54,881 nt of DNA from Nonomuraea turkmeniaca. GTDB taxonomy: Bacteria > Actinomycetota > Actinomycetes > Streptosporangiales > Streptosporangiaceae. Below, piece by piece: positions 43,512 through 51,429 of the stretch. Made by a program: the position numbers and the translations under genes. A model generated the notes under the pieces. It ran no database searches and was not told the DNA's origin. It worked only from the letters and a program-made list of their open reading frames with translations. The stretch covers positions 1-54,881 of the forward strand of contig NZ_VCKY01000043.1 of assembly GCF_005889735.1 (NCBI RefSeq). The letters are read 5' to 3'. Positions within the stretch are counted from its first letter, which is position 1. Each line of letters begins with the position of its first letter.

Positions 43512-43700
43512 ATGGGCTGGGGCTACCGAAAGTCGATCAAGCTCGGGCCGTTCCGTCTGAACCTCTCCCGCGGCGGTGTGGGGCACAGCTGGGGTAACCG
43601 GCTGTTCCGGGTGACGCGGACGGCGGACGGCCGCCGTACGCTGTCGGTCAACCTGCCCGGCGGCTTCCACTGGCGCAAGACCCTCGGCGGTCGTCACTGA
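43512..43700 (+). CDS. DUF4236 domain-containing small protein (tandem paralogue)
   Basis: A 62-residue paralogue of the preceding gene: MGWGYRKSIKLGPFRLNLSR, GGVGHSWGNRLFRVTRTADG, NLPGGFHWRKTLGGRH. CGAGGAG lies 8 bases before ATG 43512; GTG 43503 would overlap that site. Its own strong terminator follows (43716-43745). Function unknown; the basic, strand-rich domain might bind nucleic acid, but that is inference only. Confidence 0.82.
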   Translation: MGWGYRKSIKLGPFRLNLSRGGVGHSWGNRLFRVTRTADGRRTLSVNLPGGFHWRKTLGGRH

Positions 43701-43715
43701 CCGCTCCAAATAGAA

Positions 43716-43745
43716 ACGGGCCGGAGGTGAGAACCTCCGGCCCGT
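43716..43745 (+). terminator. Terminator after DUF4236 pair
   Basis: Perfect 13-bp stem ACGGGCCGGAGGT / ACCTCCGGCCCGT with loop GAGA, followed by CCCCTTT. Confidence 0.85.
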
Positions 43746-43785
43746 CCCCTTTGGATCCGCCGCGAGCGTGCCGCTCTGGCCGATG

Positions 43786-43810
43786 AAAGTGCTCATTCGG
43801 TGAGCACTTT
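43786..43810. promoter_or_regulatory. Palindromic operator upstream of VOC/THEP1 operon
   Basis: Perfect 10-bp arms AAAGTGCTCA (43786-43795) and TGAGCACTTT (43801-43810) with a 5-base spacer, 44 bases upstream of the VOC start. A repressor site is likely; the regulator is not adjacent. Confidence 0.7.
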
Positions 43811-43854
43811 GGCTGGAAGAATCGCCGTATCAGGAACCGGAGAAGGGAACCGAC

Positions 43855-44265
43855 ATGCTGCGGGGCTTCGCGACGCTCAACTTCTACGCGGCCGACTTCG
43901 AGGCGGCCAAGAACTGGTATGCCGAGCTGCTCGGCATCGAGCCGTACTACCAGGTCCCGGGCGCCTACGCCGAGTTCCGCCTCGGCGACTACCAGCACGA
44001 GCTCGGCCTGATCAACAGCCGCTTCGCCCCCGGGGGCGCGACGTCCGGGCCCGCGGGTTCGATCATGTACTGGCACGTGGACGACCTGCAGGCCGCGTTC
44101 GACCGGCTGCTCAGCATGGGGGCCCAGGAGTACCAGCCCATCACCGAGCAGGGTGAGGGCAAGGGGTTCATCACCGCGTCCGTAGTGGATCCGTTCGGCA
44201 ACATCCTCGGCATCATGCGGAACCCGCACTACCTCGAGGTGCTGACCCGCACGCGGCCGGTCTGA
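43855..44265 (+). CDS. VOC (glyoxalase/bleomycin resistance) family protein
   Basis: A 136-residue VOC protein: RGFATLNFYAADFEAAKNWY, AELLGIEPYYQVPGAYAEFR, IMYWHVDDLQAAFDRLLSMG and TASVVDPFGNILGIMRNPHY. GAGAAGGGA precedes ATG 43855. It is first of three closely spaced genes (12 and 3 bases) with the THEP1 NTPase and a small kinase, and lies behind a strong palindrome. Substrate unknown. Confidence 0.88.
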   Translation: MLRGFATLNFYAADFEAAKNWYAELLGIEPYYQVPGAYAEFRLGDYQHELGLINSRFAPGGATSGPAGSIMYWHVDDLQAAFDRLLSMGAQEYQPITEQGEGKGFITASVVDPFGNILGIMRNPHYLEVLTRTRPV

Positions 44266-44277
44266 CATCCTTGACCC

Positions 44278-44799
44278 GTGTCGCACCCGCACATCCTGCT
44301 CACCGCTCCTCCCCGCACCGGCAAGACCACGGTGATCCGCCGCCTGGCCGAGCTGCTGCGGGAGGCGGGCGTGCCGGTGCGCGGGTTCGTCAGCGACGAG
44401 ATACGCGAGCACGGCCACCGGGTCGGCTTCACGATCGAGGAGTTCGACGGGGAGAAGGCGGTCATGGCCCACGTCTCGTGGGTGTCCGGGCCGCGGGTCG
44501 GGCAGTACGGCGTCAACGTGCTCGAGTTCGAACGCATCGCGCTGCCCGCCATGGAGCGTGCGCTGACCACGAAGGGCGCGGTCGCGCTCATCGACGAGAT
44601 CGGGCCGATGGAGCTGCTGTCACCCGCGTTCATGCCCCGGTGCGTCACGCTCTTCGCCGCCGACGTCCCCGTCGTGGCCACCATCCACCAGCGCAGCCGG
44701 CCGGCCTTGAAGTCGCGTGTCGACGCGGAGCTGATCACCGTCACCGCGCAGAACCGCGACGAGCTGCCCCGCACGCTCAGCCGCCTGCTGTCGGCCTAG
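44278..44799 (+). CDS. Nucleoside-triphosphatase, THEP1 type
   Basis: A 173-residue P-loop NTPase. Walker A is APPRTGKTT (ILLTAPPRTGKTTVIRRLAE); the THEP1 signature GFVSDEIREHGHRVGFTIEE, YGVNVLEFERIALPAMERAL and VALIDEIGPMELLSPAFM (Walker B) follow. THEP1 proteins hydrolyse NTPs slowly and their role in bacteria is unknown. The start is GTG 44278, 12 bases after the VOC gene. It ends 3 bases before the next gene, so the three genes are an operon. Confidence 0.9.
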   Translation: MSHPHILLTAPPRTGKTTVIRRLAELLREAGVPVRGFVSDEIREHGHRVGFTIEEFDGEKAVMAHVSWVSGPRVGQYGVNVLEFERIALPAMERALTTKGAVALIDEIGPMELLSPAFMPRCVTLFAADVPVVATIHQRSRPALKSRVDAELITVTAQNRDELPRTLSRLLSA

Positions 44800-44802
44800 C
44801 CA

Positions 44803-45276
44803 GTGCCTACGACACCGCCGGGACGGCTGATCCTGCTGTGCGGACTGCCCGGCTCGGGGAAGACCACGCTGGCCCGGCGACTGGCCGCCGAACTCCCCGC
44901 GGTCCGTCTCTGCCCCGACGAATGGTTGTTCCACCTCGGCCTCGGCCTCTTTGACGAGCCGGCCCGCGACCGGCTGGAGAAGCAACTCTGGCGGCACGCG
45001 CAGGACCTGCTGCGACTCGGCCAGACCGTGATCCTGGAGTACGGCTTCTGGTCGCGTGCGGAACGCGAGGCGATGCGGCTCGGCGCGCGTGCTCTGGGCG
45101 CGGCCGTCCAGCTGCGTTACCTCGCGGTGCCGCTGGAGGAGCTGCATCGCCGCCTGGAGAGCCGCAACGCGGCCGGTGACTGGGGCACGGCGCCGATCAC
45201 CCGCGAGATGCTCGACCACTACGCGACGATCTTCGAGCCTCCGATGCCCGAGGAGCTGGCCCGGTACGACGCTTAG
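44803..45276 (+). CDS. P-loop kinase-like ATP-binding protein
   Basis: A 157-residue protein with Walker A GLPGSGKTT (LILLCGLPGSGKTTLARRLA), a CPDEW acidic motif, GQTVILEYGFWSRAEREAM and a lid-like ELHRRLESRNAAGD. It belongs to the broad AAA_33 / zeta-toxin-chloramphenicol phosphotransferase-like kinase group; the phosphate acceptor is unknown. The GTG start is 3 bases after the THEP1 stop. Confidence 0.85.
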   Translation: MPTTPPGRLILLCGLPGSGKTTLARRLAAELPAVRLCPDEWLFHLGLGLFDEPARDRLEKQLWRHAQDLLRLGQTVILEYGFWSRAEREAMRLGARALGAAVQLRYLAVPLEELHRRLESRNAAGDWGTAPITREMLDHYATIFEPPMPEELARYDA

Positions 45277-45295
45277 GGTCCTTTCTCGCCGGAGC

Positions 45296-45385
45296 ATGTC
45301 CGATCTCGATGCGGAGGTCCGGACCCTGACGCGGAGGGTCGGGGCCGCGCTGCCGCCCTCGGGCTTCGATCAGGCGTGCGCCTGA
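45296..45385 (+). CDS. Very short reading frame (29 residues), uncertain
   Basis: ATG 45296, with GGAG three bases upstream, encodes MSDLDAEVRTLTRRVGAALP and nine more residues before TGA, between the kinase gene and the convergent FtsX permease stop. It looks like the first residues of a coiled-coil or regulator protein cut short. It may be chance. Confidence 0.2.
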   Translation: MSDLDAEVRTLTRRVGAALPPSGFDQACA

Positions 45386-45387
45386 CG

Positions 45388-47724
45388 TCACTCCCGGGCA
45401 CCGAGTGCCTCGGTCGGGTGTACCCGGAGGGCGAACCTGGCCGGGATGACGGTGGCGATCAGGGCCAACGCCGCCGGTGCGGCGATCACCGCGAGGTAGG
45501 TGAGCGGCGGCAGGTACGGCGCGGCCGACCCGGTCATCCCGACGCTGAACGCCGTCACCGTCACCAGCGAGATCCCCGTCCCGATCACCACCGCCACCAC
45601 GGTCGCGACCAGCGTCTCCGTGCGCAACATCCGCAGGATCTGCCGTCGCGTGGCGCCGACCAGGCGCAGCAGGGCGAGCTCCCGTGACCTGGCCGAAGTG
45701 GACATGGCCAGCGTGTTGACCACGGCGATGGCGCAGAAGGCGATGATCAGGCCCATCGCGACATAGTTCACCGCGGCGTTGGACGTGCCGATCTCGCCCG
45801 CCTCGGCCTGGGCGCGGACGGTCACGCCGGGCAGCGCGCGCTCCAGCGCCGCGCGGTCGCCACCGGAGACCAGCACGGTGCCGCGGGGGTCGTCCACGTG
45901 TGCCGCGACCAGTTGGTGCGAGAGCGTGAGGTCGCCGAAGCCGAGACCGCGGGTGTAGATGGCCGCGACCTTCACCACGGCGGGCGTGCCGTCGCCGAGG
46001 GCCAGCTCGATCTGGTCGCCCACGCCGGCGTCCAGACGCTCGGCGGCGGTCCGGCTGAGCGCGGCCGACGTGGTGCCGAACCCGGCCAGCGAGCCCGCGG
46101 TCACGTCCAGGTCCATGGTCCGGTCCAGCCCGTCGGGCGTGACCGCCTGCACGCTGAACTTCTCGAGGCCGATCCGCGCCGTGGTGCGCAGCACCTCCGT
46201 GGCCGCCCGGACACCCGGCACCTCGCGAACGCCCGCGGCGGACGCGCCGGGGCCGAGCACGTAGTCGGCCTTGAGGCCGGCGTTCACCTCGTTCTGGCCG
46301 GCGTGCCCCATGGTGGTCTGGACGAACAGGATCGTGCACGTCATCGCGGTCATCAGGGCGAGCGGCGTGATCACCGAGGCCAGCCGCCTGGTGCCGGCGC
46401 GCAGGTTCTTCAGCGCCAGGTATCCGCCGGCGCCCGCGGCTCGCGGCGGCACCGCGGCGGCCACCCGCGCGATCGCCGGGCCCAGCAGGGCCACCGCGAT
46501 CGTCCAGACCAGCGCGGTGAGCATGGTGACGGGGCTCGCGGCCGCCTCTGTGGAAAGGGAGGAGAGCACGATCGTGAGCACCACGCCGCCCGCGAGGACG
46601 ACCACGCCCGCGACCGTCCGCGCCCACGGCAGCCTGGAGCCGGGCAGCGCCGCCTCGCCCAGCGCCTCGACCGGCCTGATCCTGGTGATCCGGCGGGCGG
46701 AGACGCGGGCCGCCGTCCACGCGGCCACCAAGGTGACGGCGACCGAGGCGAGCGCCGGGAACGGGCTGACGACCAGAGGCAGGTTCGCCGGCATGGCGCC
46801 CAGCGCGACGAATCTGGCCTGCAACCAGAAGCCCACCAGCATCCCCGCGACTGAGCCGAGCAGCCCGGCGGCCACGCTGACCAGCAGCGCCTCACCGCCG
46901 ATGAGCTTTCTGACCTGCCTGGGCGTGGCGGCGACCGCCCGCAGCATGGCGAGCTCGCGCTGCCGCTGCTGAAGGGAAAGGGCGAACGTGCCCACCACCA
47001 CGAGGATCGCCACCAGCAGCGAGGTGCCACCGAGTGCGCCGCCGAGGCTGATCAGCTTGACCCTGGCGCTCTCCGCGTCGAGGAACTCCAGCGCGCCGCG
47101 CTCGTCGCCGGTGTAGGCGAGCGCGCCCTTGACGGTGACGTCCACCTGGGGGAAAACCCCGATCGCCGTGACCAGGCCGGCGTGCCCGGCCAGGCGGCGG
47201 GCCTCGCGGGTGGTGAAGAAGATCGTGTCCTGGCTGGGCAGCGCCTGCGCGGTGACGCCGACCACCCGGTAGCCGGGGATCTTCGCCGTCGCGTTTCTGG
47301 CGTCCACGACCACCTCGCCGGCCGCGTTCGGTGCCCGGCCGCCGGCCAGCGTGAACGGGGTGAGCTGGGCCGATTCCCAGCCGTGTGCGGTGAAGCCGGC
47401 AAAGGGGAAGGTGACCTCGGTCACGACCTTGGTGACGCCGGGGATCCGGCTGACCTCCTCGGCGATCGAGGCGGGGATCCACCTGCGCTCGGAGACCGGC
47501 TTGGCCTTGGACTTCCCGCCGGCCTTCGTCTGCCTGACGAACTGGTCGCCTGCGACGATCACCGGCGTGCCCGCGTACCGCTCGGGCGCCACCGAGCCGC
47601 GCAAGCCCGTCTCCAGCAACATCCCGCACGCCGTCACCAGCGCGGCCGCGAACAGCAGGGCCACGAACGCGCCGGCGAAGCCCGCCCTGCGGTGCCTGAG
47701 CGTCCTCAACGCGATGGAGATCAT
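45388..47724 (-). CDS. FtsX-like ABC transporter permease
   Basis: A 778-residue permease read from ATG 47724, which overlaps the ATPase stop (TGATG). It has an N-terminal helix (AGFAGAFVALLFAAALVTAC), a large extracellular domain, then FtsX core helices (LGGTSLLVAILVVVGTFALS, QRQRELAMLRAVAATPRQVR), a repeat of the whole unit, and a C-terminal FtsX block (MGLIIAFCAIAVVNTLAMST, ARSRELALLRLVGATRRQIL). This duplicated layout is that of MacB/BceB-like exporters in actinobacteria that extract lipids or peptides from the membrane. It works with the ATPase at 47724. Confidence 0.92.
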   Translation of the reverse strand: MISIALRTLRHRRAGFAGAFVALLFAAALVTACGMLLETGLRGSVAPERYAGTPVIVAGDQFVRQTKAGGKSKAKPVSERRWIPASIAEEVSRIPGVTKVVTEVTFPFAGFTAHGWESAQLTPFTLAGGRAPNAAGEVVVDARNATAKIPGYRVVGVTAQALPSQDTIFFTTREARRLAGHAGLVTAIGVFPQVDVTVKGALAYTGDERGALEFLDAESARVKLISLGGALGGTSLLVAILVVVGTFALSLQQRQRELAMLRAVAATPRQVRKLIGGEALLVSVAAGLLGSVAGMLVGFWLQARFVALGAMPANLPLVVSPFPALASVAVTLVAAWTAARVSARRITRIRPVEALGEAALPGSRLPWARTVAGVVVLAGGVVLTIVLSSLSTEAAASPVTMLTALVWTIAVALLGPAIARVAAAVPPRAAGAGGYLALKNLRAGTRRLASVITPLALMTAMTCTILFVQTTMGHAGQNEVNAGLKADYVLGPGASAAGVREVPGVRAATEVLRTTARIGLEKFSVQAVTPDGLDRTMDLDVTAGSLAGFGTTSAALSRTAAERLDAGVGDQIELALGDGTPAVVKVAAIYTRGLGFGDLTLSHQLVAAHVDDPRGTVLVSGGDRAALERALPGVTVRAQAEAGEIGTSNAAVNYVAMGLIIAFCAIAVVNTLAMSTSARSRELALLRLVGATRRQILRMLRTETLVATVVAVVIGTGISLVTVTAFSVGMTGSAAPYLPPLTYLAVIAAPAALALIATVIPARFALRVHPTEALGARE

Positions 47725-48455
47725 CACTTCCACGCCCCGAGCCTGGTCATCCGCTCGGCCACCTTCTCGGCGGCGGGCGTGCTCATCGAGTCCACGATCC
47801 TGCCGTCCGCCAGGAACAGCGCGGTGTCGGCGTACGAGGCGGCCACCGGGTCGTGGGTGACCATCACCACGGTCTGGCCGAGCGTGGAGACGACCTCGCG
47901 CAGCAGGACCAGCACCTCACGCGCGGTCATGGTGTCGAGGGCGCCCGTCGGCTCGTCGCCGAACACCACCTCCGGCCTGGTCACCAACGCCCTGGCCAGC
48001 GCCACCCGCTGCTGCTGACCGCCGGACAACTGGGCGGGCCGATGTCCGGTGCGCCCTTCGAGCCCCACCCGGCGCACGATCTCCGCCAGCCAGGCCCGGT
48101 CCACCTTCGCACCCGCCAGGCAGAGCGGCAGCGTGATGTTCTCGATCACGGTCAGCGAGGAGACCAGGTTGAACGCCTGGAACACGAATCCGACGCGCTG
48201 CCTGCGCAGCTCGGTCAGCGCGGTCTCGTTCATGCCCGTCAGCTCGGTGCCGCCCAGCCGCACCGATCCCGAGCTGGGCAGGTCGAGACCGGCCGCGCAA
48301 TGCAGGAACGTGCTCTTGCCCGAGCCCGACGGGCCCATGACCGCGGCGAAGGTCCCTCTCTCGATGCCCAGCGACACCTCACGCAGGGCCGCCACCGCGC
48401 TCTGGCCCTTGCCGTACACCTTGCTCGCCGCGTTCAACCGCACCGCTTCTGTCAT
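47724..48455 (-). CDS. ABC transporter ATPase (LolD/MacB type)
   Basis: A 243-residue ATPase. Walker A GPSGSGKST, Q-loop FVFQAFNLVSSLTVIENITL, signature LSGGQQQRVALARAL, Walker B VVFGDEPTGALD and H-loop VMVTHDPVAASYADTALFL are all present, typical of the LolD/MacB class. It couples to the FtsX permease. It is divergent from the response regulator (101 bases between starts), which is probably its regulator. Confidence 0.94.
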   Translation of the reverse strand: MTEAVRLNAASKVYGKGQSAVAALREVSLGIERGTFAAVMGPSGSGKSTFLHCAAGLDLPSSGSVRLGGTELTGMNETALTELRRQRVGFVFQAFNLVSSLTVIENITLPLCLAGAKVDRAWLAEIVRRVGLEGRTGHRPAQLSGGQQQRVALARALVTRPEVVFGDEPTGALDTMTAREVLVLLREVVSTLGQTVVMVTHDPVAASYADTALFLADGRIVDSMSTPAAEKVAERMTRLGAWK

Positions 48456-48556
48456 GCGGACAAGCCTGCTGATCTGGGCTTTCCGGCACCAGAGAGCCGA
48501 TCACGATCCGGCCATGACGTCATCATGATCCGGACAAACTGGTAGAACTTCACCTT

Positions 48557-49165
48557 GTGATTCGCATACTCCTGGCCGAGGACCAGCACGTCATCAGGGA
48601 AGCCCTCGCGACCCTGCTGAGCCTGGAATCCGACATCGAGGTGGTCGCGGCGGTCGATTCCGGGGACGCGGCGCTCGCCGCCGCCCTGACCCATCGGCCT
48701 GACGTGGCCGTGCTGGACATCGACATGCCGGGCGCGAGGGACGGCCTCGACGCGGCCGGCGAGCTGCGTACGCGGCTGCCGGAGTGCCGCACGCTCATGC
48801 TCACCGGGCACGGCAAGCCGGGGCACCTCCGCCGCGCGCTCGCGTCCCAGGTGGATGGGTTCCTGCTGAAGACCGCCCCGCCGGATGAGCTGACCTCCGC
48901 GATCAGGAAGGTCGCGCGGGGCGAGCGGGTGCTGGATCCCTCGCTCGCCGTCACCGCGTGGAACCTGGCCGACAATCCGCTCACACCACGGGAAGCCGAC
49001 GTGCTGCGGCTCGCCGCGGCAGGCGCCGAGGCGCCGGAGATCGCCGCCCAGCTGTTCTTGAGCGCGGGCACCGTACGGAACTATCTCACGGCGATCGTCG
49101 CCAAGCTCAACGCCCGCAACCGCACGGACGCGGCCCGCATCGCCGCCGAAGCCGGGTGGATCTAA
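48557..49165 (+). CDS. NarL/LuxR family response regulator
   Basis: A 202-residue regulator starting at GTG 48557. The receiver domain has acidic AEDQ, phospho-acceptor Asp in AVLDIDMPGARDG, Thr in MLTGHG and Lys in FLLKTAPPDE; the C-terminal LuxR HTH is LTPREADVLRLAAAGAEAPE, IAAQLFLSAGTVRNYLTAIV. It is divergent from the ABC exporter and convergent, with a 4-base overlap, with the frameshifted histidine kinase gene that is its presumed partner. Confidence 0.93.
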   Translation: MIRILLAEDQHVIREALATLLSLESDIEVVAAVDSGDAALAAALTHRPDVAVLDIDMPGARDGLDAAGELRTRLPECRTLMLTGHGKPGHLRRALASQVDGFLLKTAPPDELTSAIRKVARGERVLDPSLAVTAWNLADNPLTPREADVLRLAAAGAEAPEIAAQLFLSAGTVRNYLTAIVAKLNARNRTDAARIAAEAGWI

Positions 49166-50215
49166 ACGGACGCGGGGACCCAGGCGAGCGTCGGGGCCGT
49201 GGCGGTCAGCTCGAACCAGCCGTCTTCCTGGGAGACGGAGAGCCGCCCGTCCAGAGCCGCCAGGCGGGTGGTGAGGTTGCCGATGCCGGCCGAGCCATGG
49301 CGCCCCTTCGACGAGCGCGCTCCGTCGTTGCGCACGCTCAGCCGTACCACGCCGTCCTCCTCTGATGTCGTGATCGAGCAGTGGCGTGCCGAGCTGTGCC
49401 GCAGGACGTTGGTGACGGCCTCGCGCAGCACGGCGCCGAGCGTGGTCTCGACCTCCTGGCCGAGGGCGGAATGACCGAGGCTGAGCGAGACCTCGATGCC
49501 TGTGGCCGCCAGCACGGAACGTGCCGACTCCGCCTCCACGCCCAGCGACAACTTCCCGTGCCCGCCCGACACCGTCCGCAGGTCCTCCATCGCCCGTTCG
49601 GTCATCGTCAGCACGTCGTCGAGCTGCTGCCGGGCTCGCGCGGGCTCCAGGCGGCGGGCGAGCTCGCTCTTGAGCAGGATCGCGGCCAGCGTGTGCCCGA
49701 GGAGGTCGTGCAGATCCCGGGCGGCGCGCAGCCGTTCCTCGACGACCGCCGCGCGGGCCAGGCCGTCCCTGGACTCGCGCAGTTCCCTGGCCAGCTGCGC
49801 CAGCCTGACGAGCCCGTACACGACCAGGCCGGTCACGACCGTGCTGATCGCGTAGTTCACGGTCAGCGGGACCGGCAGGCCGAGCCAGGTGGCCGCGACC
49901 GCGACGACCGCCACCACCGCCGCCGTCAGTGGCAGCGCGGGCGGCGCTGCCCGCCACCCCCACGGCCAGGGGCCACAGCCTGGTCAGGAGCAGCGCCCCG
50001 CCGACGAAGCCGAGGATCCCGACGGAGGTGTCGAAGACCAGCACCGAGCCGTACGCCACGACGGTCTGGACGGCGAGCAACCACCACGACCGTCGTGTGA
50101 CGAAGGCGACCTGCACGCCGAACGTGACCAGCGCCAGGGGCGACCCGGCCACCACGTAAACGCTCGAGAAAGCCGCGAACACCACGGCCACGATCACCTT
50201 TGCCGGCTCTTTCAC
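49162..50215 (-). pseudogene. Sensor histidine kinase (HisKA_3), frameshifted in the membrane domain
   Basis: From GTG 50215 the N-terminal half gives transmembrane segments (VIVAVVFAAFSSVYVVAGSP, ALVTFGVQVAFV, SVGILGFVGGALLLTRLWPL). The kinase half is in another frame: LPLTAAVVAVVAVAATWLGL, then VVEERLRAARDLHDLLGHTL (phospho-His), ALAAILLKSELARRL and HATPase blocks (LREAVTNVLRHSSARHCSIT; NDGARSSKGRHGSAGIGNLT) to 49162. The two frames join if one G is added to the GGG at about 49952-49950. It is therefore a one-base deletion or a sequencing error in a short homopolymer. It is the probable partner of the convergent response regulator. Confidence 0.8.
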
Positions 50216-50343
50216 GCCGGAAGCCTACGAGATGCCCCGTCAACCCACGATCATCAGGGGACGCCTCGCTCAGCACCGGGCGGCCCTCACGAGAGCGCTG
50301 CGGCCGGCGCCGGCCGACCCCTCACGCCTTCAGGCCCGACGAA

Positions 50344-50373
50344 AAGAGCCCCGGCCTCGCGGCCGTGGCTCTT
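50344..50373 (-). terminator. Terminator of minus-strand tRNA-Ala
   Basis: Arms AAGAGCC / GGCTCTT with an inner CCGGCC/GGCCG stem, followed in the direction of transcription by TTTC, 11 bases downstream of the tRNA. Confidence 0.75.
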
Positions 50374-50384
50374 GAGAAATCGAG

Positions 50385-50457
50385 TGGAGCTATGGGGATT
50401 CGAACCCCAGACCTCCTCCATGCCATGGAGGCGCGCTACCAACTGCGCCATAGCCCC
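50385..50457 (-). tRNA. tRNA-Ala (anticodon GGC), second copy
   Basis: The reverse complement is identical over 73 bases to the tRNA at 22559-22631, with identity extending about four bases upstream (GCAA) and one base downstream. The same cloverleaf and GGC anticodon are present; CCA is not encoded. Confidence 0.96.
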
Positions 50458-50495
50458 TTGCGATCACCAAGTGTATCGGAATCCTGAAGCGCCCG

Positions 50496-50523
50496 TGTCA
50501 CGCCGAAGGCCATGTGGTACGTC
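50496..50523 (+). promoter_or_regulatory. ECF41-like promoter upstream of sigJ
   Basis: TGTCACG (50496-50502), 17 bases, CGTC (50520-50523). This resembles the autoregulated promoters reported for ECF41 sigma factors (TGTCACA and CGTC elements). The message would begin a few bases before ATG 50533, nearly leaderless. Confidence 0.6.
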
Positions 50524-50532
50524 TTAGGTTTC

Positions 50533-51426
50533 ATGTCCACCTTTGAAGACCATCGCGCCCTTTTGACCGGAGTCGCGTACCGGATCCTGGGCAGCGTCGC
50601 CGACGCCGAGGACGTCGTCCAGGAGGCGTGGCTGCGCTGGTCGGGCGTGGATGAGACGACGGTCGACGACCCCAAGGCCTATCTGATCAGGGTGACCTCG
50701 CGGCTGGCCATCGACCGGCTGCGGTGGGCGAAGTCGCGGCGGGAGTCGTACGTCGGCCCGTGGTTGCCCGAGCCGATCAGCACCGAGCCCGACGCCGCCG
50801 AGCACGCCGAGCTGGCCGACTCGGTGGAGTTGGCGCTGCTGGTGGTCCTGGAGACGCTGTCGCCGCTGGAGCGGGCCGTGTTCGTGTTGCGGGAGGCGTT
50901 CGACCTGCCGTTCGCGGAGATCGCCGAGATCATCGGGCGGGGCGAGCCGGCCACCAGGCAGCTGGCGCGGCGGGCGCGGGATCATGTGCGGGAGAAGCGG
51001 CCGCGCTTCGAGGTGGACAGGGGCGAGCGGAGGCGGATCACCGAGCGGTTCATCGACGCCTCCGCCAACGGCGACCTCGACGGGCTGATCGAGCTGCTGT
51101 CCAGCGAGGTCACGATGGTCAGCGACGGCGGCGGCAAGGCCAGGGCGGCACTGCGGGTCATCACCGGCGTGGAGAAGGTCGGCCGCTACCTGTTGTCGAT
51201 CAACACACCGGCAAGCATCGCCCGCTTCATGGCCTCGATCGGCATGGCGGAGATCGCCGGCCTGTCCTTCGGGGTGGCCGAAGTGAACAACGGGCCGGCG
51301 ATCGTGATCTCGGTGGACGGCAAGGTGATCACGGTGATCTCACTGCTGGTCGCGGACGGCAAGATCGAGACCATCTACCTTCTCGCCAACCCGGAGAAGA
51401 TCGCTCACCTCAGTCCGGCGGGCTGA
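50533..51426 (+). CDS. sigJ: ECF sigma factor SigJ (ECF41 family)
   Basis: A 297-residue sigma factor read from ATG 50533 (MSTFEDHRALLTGVAYRILG). Sigma-2 has GSVADAEDVVQEAWLRW; sigma-4 has LSPLERAVFVLREAFDLPFA, EIAEIIGRGEPATRQLARRA. The C-terminal 130 residues are a SnoaL-like extension with the family's DGGGK motif (VSDGGGKARAALRVI), which modulates activity in place of an anti-sigma factor. ATG 50512 lies inside the predicted promoter and is rejected. The usual ECF41 partner (a COE-type decarboxylase/oxidoreductase/epimerase) is not adjacent. Its stop is 3 bases from the convergent Clp-N gene. Confidence 0.93.
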   Translation: MSTFEDHRALLTGVAYRILGSVADAEDVVQEAWLRWSGVDETTVDDPKAYLIRVTSRLAIDRLRWAKSRRESYVGPWLPEPISTEPDAAEHAELADSVELALLVVLETLSPLERAVFVLREAFDLPFAEIAEIIGRGEPATRQLARRARDHVREKRPRFEVDRGERRRITERFIDASANGDLDGLIELLSSEVTMVSDGGGKARAALRVITGVEKVGRYLLSINTPASIARFMASIGMAEIAGLSFGVAEVNNGPAIVISVDGKVITVISLLVADGKIETIYLLANPEKIAHLSPAG

Positions 51427-51429
51427 ACG

